Source: Anaerolineae bacterium
Lineage (GTDB): Bacteria; Chloroflexota; Anaerolineae; B4-G1; SLSP01
DNA: 5,054 nt
Assembly: GCA_016934645.1 (NCBI GenBank)
Contig: JAFGSL010000052.1
Location: forward strand, 1 to 5,054
Reading direction: 5' to 3'
The first letter of the stretch is position 1. Every line of letters begins with the position of its first letter. This document shows positions 1-5,054 of this stretch, piece by piece. Under the pieces are notes generated by a model. That model did not search any database, was not told where the DNA came from, and saw only the letters and a program-made list of their open reading frames with translations. Made by a program: the position numbers and the translations under genes.

Positions 1-1851
1 CATGTTGACGAAAGCCGGCGCGCAGAGCATCAAGCCGTAGGGCGTGGATAGATGTTCCTTGACGGTCTGCATACAGCGTTCCGCCTGTTCCGGTGTCGCC
101 GCTCCGCTGATAACCGACCAGATTTGCGTGTTCAGGTAGACCTGCCCTTCGGGCGATTCTTTTGTGCCGTACACCGTGCCGTCGTCGCCGATGGCCCAGA
201 TGAACCAGTCACCGTCCCAGGCGCATTTCTGGATGTTGGCTTCCAGCGTCTCGTGCTGTGCCCGCGCCCAGGCCGCTTCTTCCGCCCTGCCGAGTTGCTC
301 CGCGATCTCGGCGTAAATCATCAGACCGAGCTGTACCTGGAAGGCGACAAATAGGCTTTCGCCGTAGTAGCCGAGCTTCAGGCAGTCGTTCCAGTCCGCG
401 TGGAGACCACAGGGTAGGCCGTGCGCGCCAGTGCGTTCCAGGTTGAATTCCAGCGCGCGGCGCAGGTGGCCGAAGACCGTCGCCTCGCCTTTGTCGGCGT
501 AGGGCAGCACCTTGTTGTAGAAGTTCAGATCGCCGGTTTCGCCCACCATCAGCGGGACGACGTTGAAGAACCATAGGCAGTCATCGGAACGGTAGTCCTC
601 GGCGGGGGGCGGGGATTCGTGGCCGGGGCGGTGGCCGAAGGCCTGGATGACGGGAATCGCGCCGCCGCTAGAGACCTGCCCGGTCAGCATCAATTCGAGG
701 CGCGCTTGCGCTTCTTCCGGGATAGCGGCAAACACACCCAAAATGTCCTGTACCGAATCGCGGAAGCCTAGACCGTCGCGCTCACCGTTGTAGACCAGGC
801 TGGCGGCCCGCGACCAGGCGAAGGTGATGAGGCAGTTGTAGAGACCCCACACGTTGACCGTGTGATTGAAATCCTCATCCGGTGTCTGGGCCACCAGGCT
901 GCCGAGGTGGGCCTGCCAGGCGTCCTTGAGCTTTTGGAACTCGATGGCGGCGCGTTCCAGCGAACCGTACTCCGCCACGGTGCGCTTGCCCACCACGCGC
1001 GCGTCGCCGATACCGAGCATCACCAGCACCTCGCGGCTCTCGCCCGGTTGAAGCGTTAGCGTAGTGTGTAGCGTCCCACAGGAATTGTCACCATAGGCGT
1101 TGCTGTTGCTGCACTGTCCCTTTTCTACTGCCAGCGGATTGTGGTAGCTGCGGTACGGGCCGAGGAACGCCCCGCGGCTCGTGTCGTAGCCGGCCAGCGG
1201 CGCGCCGACCAGCGCCATCCAGGTTTGATGGTGTCGGTAGTGCAGGAGTGCCTCTTCGTCACGGGGCGTCAGGTTGTCCTCGATGGCGATTCGCAACAGA
1301 TTGTCATCGGTCAGCGAACCGCGCACGATGAAGAGTGAGTATTGCAGGTTCACCTGATCCTGGAAGGTCATCCATTGGTTGGTGAACTCGCAGTAGGTAA
1401 ACACGTCGATGTCGCGCGGGCGGTCGCTCGCGTTGGTCACTTTGAGTCGCCAATATTCGAAGGTCTGTCCCAGAGGGACGAAATACGTGGCCTCGGTTGC
1501 AATGCCAGCGTAGCGCGATTCGAAGATGGAGTAAGCCGTGCCGTGACGGCAGGTGGACTGGTATTGGTCGAGCGGCTTGCCCACCGGTTGCCACGAGGCT
1601 GACCAGTAGTCACCATCGGCCTTGTCGCGCAAGTAGAAGTAGCGCCCTGGTTGGTCCATCGGGATGCTGTTGAAGAACAGGCGCATAAATCGCCCACGCG
1701 CCCCCGTTTTGTAGAAGCCGTAACCGCCCGCGTTGTTGGTGATGATCGCTCCGTACTCGGTGGAGCCTAAATAGTTGCTCCACGATTGCGGCGTGTCGGG
1801 CCGGGTGATGACGTATTCTTTAGCGTTGTCGTCAAAGTAACCGTATTGCAT
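1..1851 (-). CDS. GH94 disaccharide phosphorylase (cellobiose/chitobiose phosphorylase-like), C-terminus outside window
   Basis: Translating the minus strand from ATG at 1851 gives 617 codons without a stop, running off the left edge. The start MQYGYFDDNAKEYVITRPD, followed by NYLGSTEYG and NNAGGYGFY (residues 27-47), is the signature of cellobiose and N,N'-diacetylchitobiose phosphorylases. These cytoplasmic enzymes split a beta-linked disaccharide with phosphate into a sugar 1-phosphate and a free sugar. The N-terminal beta-sandwich covers about residues 1-280, a helical linker about 290-325, and the (alpha/alpha)6 barrel begins near 330. GLGFRDSVQD (361-369 region) matches the substrate-binding GFRDS.QD motif. 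HADWNDCL (484-491) contains the general acid, Asp489 by alignment with the known Trp-Asn-Asp motif. Family members are about 800 residues, so roughly 185 residues, including part of the phosphate site, lie outside. No signal peptide is seen. NPLAVEKGQCSNS (238-250) resembles chitobiose phosphorylase, but the sugar specificity cannot be fixed. The family call is firm; the substrate is open. Confidence 0.95.
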   Translation of the reverse strand, partial: MQYGYFDDNAKEYVITRPDTPQSWSNYLGSTEYGAIITNNAGGYGFYKTGARGRFMRLFFNSIPMDQPGRYFYLRDKADGDYWSASWQPVGKPLDQYQSTCRHGTAYSIFESRYAGIATEATYFVPLGQTFEYWRLKVTNASDRPRDIDVFTYCEFTNQWMTFQDQVNLQYSLFIVRGSLTDDNLLRIAIEDNLTPRDEEALLHYRHHQTWMALVGAPLAGYDTSRGAFLGPYRSYHNPLAVEKGQCSNSNAYGDNSCGTLHTTLTLQPGESREVLVMLGIGDARVVGKRTVAEYGSLERAAIEFQKLKDAWQAHLGSLVAQTPDEDFNHTVNVWGLYNCLITFAWSRAASLVYNGERDGLGFRDSVQDILGVFAAIPEEAQARLELMLTGQVSSGGAIPVIQAFGHRPGHESPPPAEDYRSDDCLWFFNVVPLMVGETGDLNFYNKVLPYADKGEATVFGHLRRALEFNLERTGAHGLPCGLHADWNDCLKLGYYGESLFVAFQVQLGLMIYAEIAEQLGRAEEAAWARAQHETLEANIQKCAWDGDWFIWAIGDDGTVYGTKESPEGQVYLNTQIWSVISGAATPEQAERCMQTVKEHLSTPYGLMLCAPAFVNM

Positions 1852-1859
1852 GGATAAGT

Positions 1860-1867
1860 CCCCCCTT
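1860..1867 (-). promoter_or_regulatory. Shine-Dalgarno of the GH94 gene
   Basis: On the minus strand AAGGGGGG ends 8 nt before the ATG at 1851. This purine run, plus the perfect family match of the first residues, fixes the start codon. Confidence 0.7.
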
Positions 1868-1886
1868 CGGAAATAATGGTATGTGT

Positions 1887-1928
1887 AGCGCGGGCATCTT
1901 GCCCGCGCACGGGCGTCTCGCCCGTGCT
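1887..1928. repeat. twin GC-rich palindromes (two adjacent hairpins)
   Basis: Two perfect 9-bp stems with identical 3-nt TCT loops sit end to end. The first is GCGCGGGCA/TGCCCGCGC (1888-1908) and the second is GCACGGGCG/CGCCCGTGC (1907-1927), sharing the GC at 1907-1908. The two units are near-copies of each other, and the outer arms could also pair with each other imperfectly. They lie in the predicted GH94 leader about 20 nt upstream of the Shine-Dalgarno. No T-tract follows on either strand, so this is not a standard intrinsic terminator. It looks like a dispersed GC-rich palindromic repeat, which I associate with Chloroflexota and similar genomes; copy number cannot be checked here. Confidence 0.8.
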
Positions 1929-1950
1929 ATGTTTTGATTATGCTGCGATA

Positions 1951-1977
1951 AGTATATGCGAAACACGCGCGCGTCAA
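1951..1977 (-). promoter_or_regulatory. candidate promoter for the GH94 gene
   Basis: On the minus strand TTGACG (1977-1972) is followed after 15 nt by TATACT (1956-1951), 5/6 matches each to the sigma70 boxes. The 15-nt spacer is shorter than ideal. Transcription would start near 1944, giving a leader of roughly 90 nt that includes the twin hairpins. It sits just beyond the stop of the sensor remnant, so GH94 can be transcribed independently of the upstream minus-strand genes. Confidence 0.45.
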
Positions 1978-1982
1978 CTCTA

Positions 1983-2545
1983 TCAACGCTGGCGCAACTG
2001 CTGCGCTTTGGCCTGTAACTCGCGAAAGAATTCCGTGTCCACCACTTCTTCGACGTTCTCCTGCCGCTTGGCCTCGTTGATTTCGATACGCAGTTCGGCG
2101 ACCTCGCGGCGTAACGATTGCTCACGCTGATCGACTTGTGCTATCATCTCGTTGAACGTCTCCGCCAGCACGTCGAATTCATCGATATACCGTGCCGCCA
2201 TCGACCAGGTGAACCGTTGCGTATAATCACCGTCACCCACCCGCCGGGCCACCTGACCTAACGCCTCTACTGGACGCGCTACCGTTTGCGTGGCGAAGTA
2301 CACAACAGCAAACAGAATGGCATACGAGACAAAAACGCGAGTGTGACCCGTCCACGCCCTGTGCTGCACCCTCGGCGGTGGTGATCAGTTGCTCGCGGAT
2401 GTGCGTCAGCGTCTGCTCATCCGTGAACCGGTAAATCCAGTAGAAGATTACCAAAGACGGCGCTAAAGAGCAGCGTGAATCCCACCAGCAGTTTGACGCG
2501 CAGGCCGACAAACCGGCGGGAATTGGGCGGCAAGGTTACGTTCAT
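1983..2545 (-). pseudogene. decayed HAMP-domain membrane sensor (frameshift plus internal deletion)
   Basis: Three minus-strand frames must be joined. Frame A (2545 to about 2453) encodes MNVTLPPNSRRF then LRVKLLVGFTLLFSAVF, the first membrane helix; unless shifted it stops at 2417-2419. Frame B (about 2452 to 2347) continues VIFYWIYRFTDEQTLTHI, then EQLITTAEGAAQGVDG. Frame C (about 2346 to 1983) gives VFVSYAILFAVVYFA (second helix), a HAMP domain (ARPVEALGQVARRVGDGDYTQ and DEFDVLAETFNEM), and a coiled-coil tail ending ELQAKAQQLRQR before TGA. A change of one base near 2447-2456 links A to B. The B/C junction near 2340-2350 lacks the large extracytoplasmic sensor segment expected between the two helices, so a sizeable, out-of-frame deletion is inferred. 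I know no output domain after the tail. The product would have been a two-helix inner-membrane signalling protein; as it stands only an N-terminal fragment could be made. The first frameshift alone could be a sequencing error; the lost segment could not. Confidence 0.8.
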
Positions 2546-2982
2546 TGTGTGTCGTCCACCGCAAACGGATTCTGCACCCGCACGCCCTCATAGGTCTGCT
2601 CTGGATTGAGTTCTTCTGACCAGAGGACGGTGCAGCCGAGCCGGGCGGCGCTCCAGACGATCATCGCATCCCAGAATGAGATCTGATAGCGTTGTTGTAC
2701 GCGAATAGCGTTCACCACATCCTCTGGTATAGGTGTGTGCGTCGTCCAATCTGATAAGTCGCGGATGATTTGTGTTGCAGTAGCAGTGTCCACGGGCGTA
2801 GTAATCTTCTGCGTGATGTTGACGTAGAACTCTTGCAAGACCTGAATACTGAGACACCCGGTTTGTGTTCGCCATAAGTCATTCATCAACGCTCGCGCGG
2901 TGCTGTGTTTTGCGCCAGCATGGATATCGTAAGCGTAGATGACGATGTTTGTATCTACAAATTGACCCGGCTCAGCGTTCAT
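2542..2982 (-). CDS. vapC: PIN-domain toxin, VapC-type ribonuclease
   Basis: This 146-residue protein has the PIN-fold layout of VapC toxins, metal-dependent endoribonucleases that typically cut tRNA or rRNA when freed from their antitoxin. VDTNIVIYAYD (9-19) carries the first acidic residue, Asp10; Glu51 in LSIQVLQEFYVN is the second; Asp105 in ISFWDAMIVWSA the third. The SEEL motif (122-125) has Glu where this subgroup commonly has Asp, supplying the fourth acidic position. All catalytic positions therefore appear filled and the gene looks intact. The start overlaps the antitoxin end by 11 bp and has no purine-rich ribosome site (the preceding bases are ATTCCCTCC), so translation is probably coupled to the antitoxin. 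Its stop overlaps the start of the sensor remnant as ATGA. The RNA target cannot be predicted. Confidence 0.9.
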   Translation of the reverse strand: MNAEPGQFVDTNIVIYAYDIHAGAKHSTARALMNDLWRTQTGCLSIQVLQEFYVNITQKITTPVDTATATQIIRDLSDWTTHTPIPEDVVNAIRVQQRYQISFWDAMIVWSAARLGCTVLWSEELNPEQTYEGVRVQNPFAVDDTQ

Positions 2983-3226
2983 GGAGGGAATCTCGGGTCC
3001 AGGTGATTTGACCGCCGGTACCCAGATCCAGACCGGTTTCCATAAGGGCTATTTGGCGTTGTTGCGCCAGTTGGTAGTGCGAACGACGTTCGATCAACTC
3101 CCGCAACATCTGCGTCATTAACCCGGACATCGATTGTCCCTGTTCGACTGCGATCAGTTTGATCTCCTTTAGCACGTCTTTGGGAATCGACAGCGTCACG
3201 TTTTGAGTTTCTGTAGCTGTACTCAC
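2972..3226 (-). CDS. vapB: ribbon-helix-helix antitoxin of the PIN toxin
   Basis: This 84-residue protein starts at GTG (3226-3224), chosen because a strong GGAGG lies 6 nt upstream and a promoter just beyond. Residues 8-15 (QNVTLSIP) form the DNA-contacting strand of a CopG/Arc-type ribbon-helix-helix. KDVLKEIKLIAVEQG (16-30) and SMSGLMTQMLRELIERR (32-48) are the two helices. The charged C-terminal part (about 60-84, ending TWTRDSLHER) is the likely toxin-binding arm. In this arrangement the antitoxin neutralises the PIN toxin and, usually with it, represses its own promoter. It is first in the minus-strand unit and overlaps the toxin by 11 bp. I call it VapB by function; RHH antitoxins of PIN toxins are diverse and the exact subfamily is not fixed. 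Confidence 0.88.
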   Translation of the reverse strand: MSTATETQNVTLSIPKDVLKEIKLIAVEQGQSMSGLMTQMLRELIERRSHYQLAQQRQIALMETGLDLGTGGQITWTRDSLHER

Positions 3227-3232
3227 AGTTCA

Positions 3233-3237
3233 CCTCC
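3233..3237 (-). promoter_or_regulatory. Shine-Dalgarno GGAGG of the antitoxin gene
   Basis: GGAGG on the minus strand with a 6-nt spacer to the GTG start. It decides the non-ATG start. It contrasts with the toxin, which lacks any such site, as expected if antitoxin is to be made in excess. Confidence 0.8.
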
Positions 3238-3246
3238 ACGTATTTA

Positions 3247-3275
3247 AGTGTATCACGTAAACACGTGAGCGTCAA
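3247..3275 (-). promoter_or_regulatory. promoter of the toxin-antitoxin unit
   Basis: On the minus strand TTGACG (3275-3270, 5/6 to consensus) is followed by a 17-nt spacer and TACACT (3252-3247, 4/6). Transcription would begin near 3240, leaving a leader of about 14 nt that is little more than the ribosome site. Confidence 0.7.
3253..3268. promoter_or_regulatory. probable antitoxin operator (inverted repeat inside promoter spacer)
   Basis: TCACGT AAAC ACGTGA is a perfect 6-bp inverted repeat with a 4-bp centre. It fills nearly the whole -35/-10 spacer, so a bound ribbon-helix-helix dimer or toxin-antitoxin complex would exclude RNA polymerase. A further CACGT half-site starts at 3237, over the ribosome site. 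The symmetry is seen directly; the identity of the binder is inferred from common antitoxin autoregulation. Confidence 0.65.
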
Positions 3276-3389
3276 CAGGCCTAGAGTACAAAAGTCTCAC
3301 GAGTTGCCTGATTTAGCCCGAAACTTGCGCCAAACACGAGACTTGCACTAATAAACTTGGGCTGAGGCTTTTGTAGTCTGCGCCAAATC
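3276..3389. other. divergent intergenic stretch with short repeats, no gene seen
   Basis: Between the two divergent promoters I see no credible coding frame. Short internal repeats are present: AAGTCTC (3292-3298) is inverted as GAGACTT (3338-3344); AGCCC (3315-3319) is inverted as GGGCT (3359-3363); TGCGCCAAA occurs at 3326-3334 and 3379-3387; AAACTTG occurs at 3321-3327 and 3353-3359. The two inverted pairs interleave rather than nest, so a single simple hairpin is not formed. The direct repeats could be regulator sites for the plus-strand promoter, but this is weak. Confidence 0.4.
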
Positions 3390-3417
3390 TTGACGCGCGT
3401 TCGCGGGCGGGTATAAT
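3390..3417 (+). promoter_or_regulatory. sigma70-type promoter of the polymerase/ligase gene
   Basis: TTGACG (3390-3395), a 16-nt GC-rich spacer, then a perfect TATAAT (3412-3417). The predicted start of transcription is close to 3424, only about 9 nt before the ATG at 3433. Confidence 0.75.
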
Positions 3418-3423
3418 CTCGCC

Positions 3424-3428
3424 AGAGG
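3424..3428 (+). promoter_or_regulatory. weak Shine-Dalgarno AGAGG at the extreme 5' end
   Basis: AGAGG lies 4 nt before the ATG at 3433, an unusually tight spacing, and coincides with the predicted transcript start. The message may be very short-leadered and initiate in an almost leaderless fashion. Confidence 0.45.
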
Positions 3429-3432
3429 CACA

Positions 3433-4905
3433 ATGACGAACTGGCGTACAACCATTCAGGATTTGCTTGAAAACAGCGCGCTGCGACCACTGATCTTCAG
3501 CCGTCACCGCTGGGTGTTGGTCGTCGTCGCGGCGCTGCTAGCGATTGGCGTGAGTGTGGGCGGTGGATGGCTCATCGTGGAAGTGGACGCGCTGGCGGTG
3601 ATCGTCCTGCTGGTCGCTATGGGAGTGGCTCTGTGGATGCTGTGCGACATCGAAGTCGCCTACCTGGGCGTGATCGGTATCATCACGCTGTTGCCCTTCG
3701 CTTCACTGCCGTTCAGTATCGGGTTTAAACCTACTTTTTTAGATTTGGCGTTGGGCGGGTTGTTCGTTGTCTGGGTACTGCCGTATCTTTTGGGCGAGGA
3801 ACAGCGATTTGAGGCGACGCCTTTAGGCGCGCTAGTGCTGGTTTTCGCCGTGATGGCGGTGGGCACGTTCGTCGTTGGTTTGGGCCACGCGGCATTGACC
3901 GTGACGCTGATACGGCGTTTTGCGGAAACGTTGTTGAGCCTCGCGTTGTTTTACCTTGTCGTCAACACGGTGCGCGACGTAGGACGCCTGGGGCGTCTGA
4001 TGCGCTGGTTGATCCTGGGCGCGACCGCGGCGGCGGCATTGGGGATTATCCTGTATTTCCTGCCCGATTTGCTGACGATACGCATCCTCTCCGCGCTAGG
4101 ACGTCTGGGTTATCCCACTGGGACAGGTGTGCTGCGCTATATCCGTGACGATCCATCCTTGATGCAACGGGCCACGTCCACTTCCGTCGATCCCAATGTC
4201 CTCGGCAGTCTCTTGAACGTGGCAATCGCGATGGCGATCCCGCAGTTGTTCGCCAAACGTCCACTGCTGCCGCGCTGGGTGATGGTGGCGTGCATCGGCG
4301 TGATGGGTATAGGCCTTGGCTTGACCGTCTCGCGAGGGACGATGGTGGCAGCAGCGCTGGCGGTCTTGATTGTGAGCATGCTGCGCTACCGCAAGCTGCT
4401 GCCCTGGATTGCCGCAGCGGTGATTCTGGTGTTGGTACTACCCTGGACGCAGGCTTACATTGGGCACTTCGTTGAAGGCGTACAGCTTCAGGACTTGTCG
4501 ATGAAGATGCGTCTGGGTGAATACAAGGATGCCTTTATCCTTATTGGCCGCTATCCATGGCTTGGGGTGGGGTTCGCTGGTGCACCGGATATTGATATTT
4601 ACACAGCAGTCGCCAGTGTGTACCTGACGATCGCCGAACGGATGGGACTGATCGGTCTGGCGGTTTTTCTGGTAATTGCCGGTGTGCTGCTCGTGCGTTT
4701 CTGGCGCTGGCGCAAAGTGGCCGAATGCCTCCCGGATCTGGAACCGTTGTGGTATGGTATCCACGCGGCTATTATCGGCGGTTTGATCGCAGGATTATCG
4801 GATCGTTACTTTTTCAGCCTCGATTTTCATCATTCGGTGACACTGTTCTGGCTGATCGTGGGGCTCGCGACGGCGACGGTGCAAATGGTGGATAGGGATG
4901 AGTAA
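3433..4905 (+). CDS. O-antigen ligase / Wzy polymerase-like membrane protein
   Basis: A 490-residue polytopic inner-membrane protein with roughly 12-14 hydrophobic helices (clear ones near 27-49, 52-70, 74-92, 103-119, 131-150, 160-180, 190-210, 257-273, 281-299, 321-338, 400-424, 440-455, 468-486). It belongs to the O-antigen ligase / Wzy group, which joins or transfers lipid-linked glycans on the outer face of the membrane. Supporting motifs are RATSTSVDPNVLGSLLN (246-262, the R...PN element), LTVSRGTMVA (297-306, the SRG element with Arg301), and LGEYKDAFILIGRYPWLGVGF (361-381) followed by YLTIAERMGLIGLA (397-410). The segment 340-390 is the probable extracytoplasmic loop. The His usually seen in the loop ahead of the last motif is absent (ASVYL, 394-398). 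The start is supported by the promoter directly upstream. It stands alone in this window, with no glycosyltransferase neighbours visible, so ligase versus polymerase and the glycan concerned are undecided. Confidence 0.88.
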   Translation: MTNWRTTIQDLLENSALRPLIFSRHRWVLVVVAALLAIGVSVGGGWLIVEVDALAVIVLLVAMGVALWMLCDIEVAYLGVIGIITLLPFASLPFSIGFKPTFLDLALGGLFVVWVLPYLLGEEQRFEATPLGALVLVFAVMAVGTFVVGLGHAALTVTLIRRFAETLLSLALFYLVVNTVRDVGRLGRLMRWLILGATAAAALGIILYFLPDLLTIRILSALGRLGYPTGTGVLRYIRDDPSLMQRATSTSVDPNVLGSLLNVAIAMAIPQLFAKRPLLPRWVMVACIGVMGIGLGLTVSRGTMVAAALAVLIVSMLRYRKLLPWIAAAVILVLVLPWTQAYIGHFVEGVQLQDLSMKMRLGEYKDAFILIGRYPWLGVGFAGAPDIDIYTAVASVYLTIAERMGLIGLAVFLVIAGVLLVRFWRWRKVAECLPDLEPLWYGIHAAIIGGLIAGLSDRYFFSLDFHHSVTLFWLIVGLATATVQMVDRDE

Positions 4906-4908
4906 CTG

Positions 4909-4950
4909 GGGATTGGGAATCAGGAAACCGTCTTTATGTTACCCAATCCC
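4909..4950. repeat. 9-bp inverted repeat after the polymerase/ligase gene
   Basis: GGGATTGGG (4909-4917) and CCCAATCCC (4942-4950) are perfect inverted copies separated by 24 nt, beginning 3 nt past the stop codon. A transcript could fold here, but the loop is large and the following bases (TAATACCTAATTACG) are not a T-tract, so terminator function is uncertain. The CCCAATCCCTAATACCTAATTACGAAT wording, described here as alternating CCCAATCCC and TAATTACG elements, resembles low-complexity non-coding repeats I associate with Chloroflexota. Confidence 0.5.
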
Positions 4951-5054
4951 TAATACCTAATTACGAATCCGGGATGCGCAATGATTCGGGAGAAGAAAAA
5001 CAACCCGTAAAACAGTGAAGCCCAACCCAGAAAAGAACCGCCCAGCCAGCAATG
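4951..5054. other. non-coding tail, no gene supported
   Basis: Apart from a 6-bp inverted pair CGAATC (4964-4969) / GATTCG (4983-4988), I see nothing firm. The last three bases are ATG, which could begin a downstream gene, but no ribosome site precedes it and no codon follows. Confidence 0.4.

Noticed and set aside
209..1697. Several 60-120 residue open frames on both strands inside 1-1851
   Set aside because: They overlap the continuous 617-codon GH94 frame and their translations are arginine/proline-rich with no recognisable motifs; GC-rich shadow frames.
1887..1928. Twin palindrome as an intrinsic terminator or CRISPR repeats
   Set aside because: No T-tract follows on either strand, and there are only two adjacent units sharing bases, with no spacers.
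1876..2130. Plus-strand open frame of 84 residues
   Set aside because: It runs through the twin palindrome and antisense to the HAMP coding region, with no ribosome site and no family resemblance.
2485..2500. TTGACGCG-like word within the sensor remnant resembling the -35 boxes
   Set aside because: It falls in the codons for the conserved LRVKL segment and has no -10 box at proper spacing.
3281..3507. Minus-strand open frames across the divergent intergenic region and the start of the membrane protein gene
   Set aside because: They cover a strong plus-strand promoter and the 5' end of a well-supported gene, and show no motifs.
4046..4764. Antisense and alternative-frame open frames within the membrane protein gene
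   Set aside because: The 490-residue frame has clear family motifs throughout; the others are shadows.
4909..4950. Inverted repeat as a confident terminator
   Set aside because: 24-nt loop and no run of T after the stem; listed only as a repeat.

Overview
The window looks bacterial, moderately GC-rich, and most consistent with a free-living Chloroflexota-like genome. That assignment is an inference. It rests on the style of the membrane polymerase, on a HAMP sensor remnant whose coiled-coil tail I associate with Chloroflexota and cyanobacteria, and on the GC-rich twin palindrome and GGGATTGGG-type non-coding repeat. No marker gene is present to confirm it.

Layout. (1) Positions 1-1851, minus strand: 617 codons of an uninterrupted GH94 disaccharide phosphorylase (cellobiose/chitobiose phosphorylase type), with the C-terminus cut off by the window edge. 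It has its own Shine-Dalgarno, a leader carrying two back-to-back hairpins (1887-1928) and a candidate promoter (1951-1977). (2) Positions 1983-2545, minus: a decayed gene for a two-helix membrane HAMP-domain sensor. One small frameshift and the loss of almost the entire region between the membrane helices split it over three frames. (3) Positions 2542-3226, minus: a PIN-domain toxin and its ribbon-helix-helix antitoxin (VapBC type), overlapping by 11 bp. Their promoter has a perfect inverted repeat set inside the -35/-10 spacer, a classic arrangement for autorepression. The toxin stop overlaps the sensor start as ATGA, so three genes read as one coupled unit. (4) Positions 3227-3432: divergent intergenic region with promoters in both directions. 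(5) Positions 3433-4905, plus: a 490-residue polytopic O-antigen ligase/polymerase-like protein with a near-consensus sigma70 promoter and a very short predicted leader. (6) Positions 4906-5054: non-coding tail with a 9-bp inverted repeat.

How the parts relate. GH94 (cytoplasmic phosphorolysis of a beta-linked disaccharide) and the Wzy/WaaL-like protein (surface glycan assembly) are both carbohydrate functions, but they are divergently placed with a toxin-antitoxin module between them, so no shared pathway can be argued. The most notable structures are the toxin-to-sensor ATGA coupling, the operator-in-spacer promoter, and a promoter-like 17-mer near 1961 that recurs (15/17) near 3259, flanking the toxin-antitoxin/sensor block in direct orientation. 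I see no clear evidence of a wholly new defence or mobile system.
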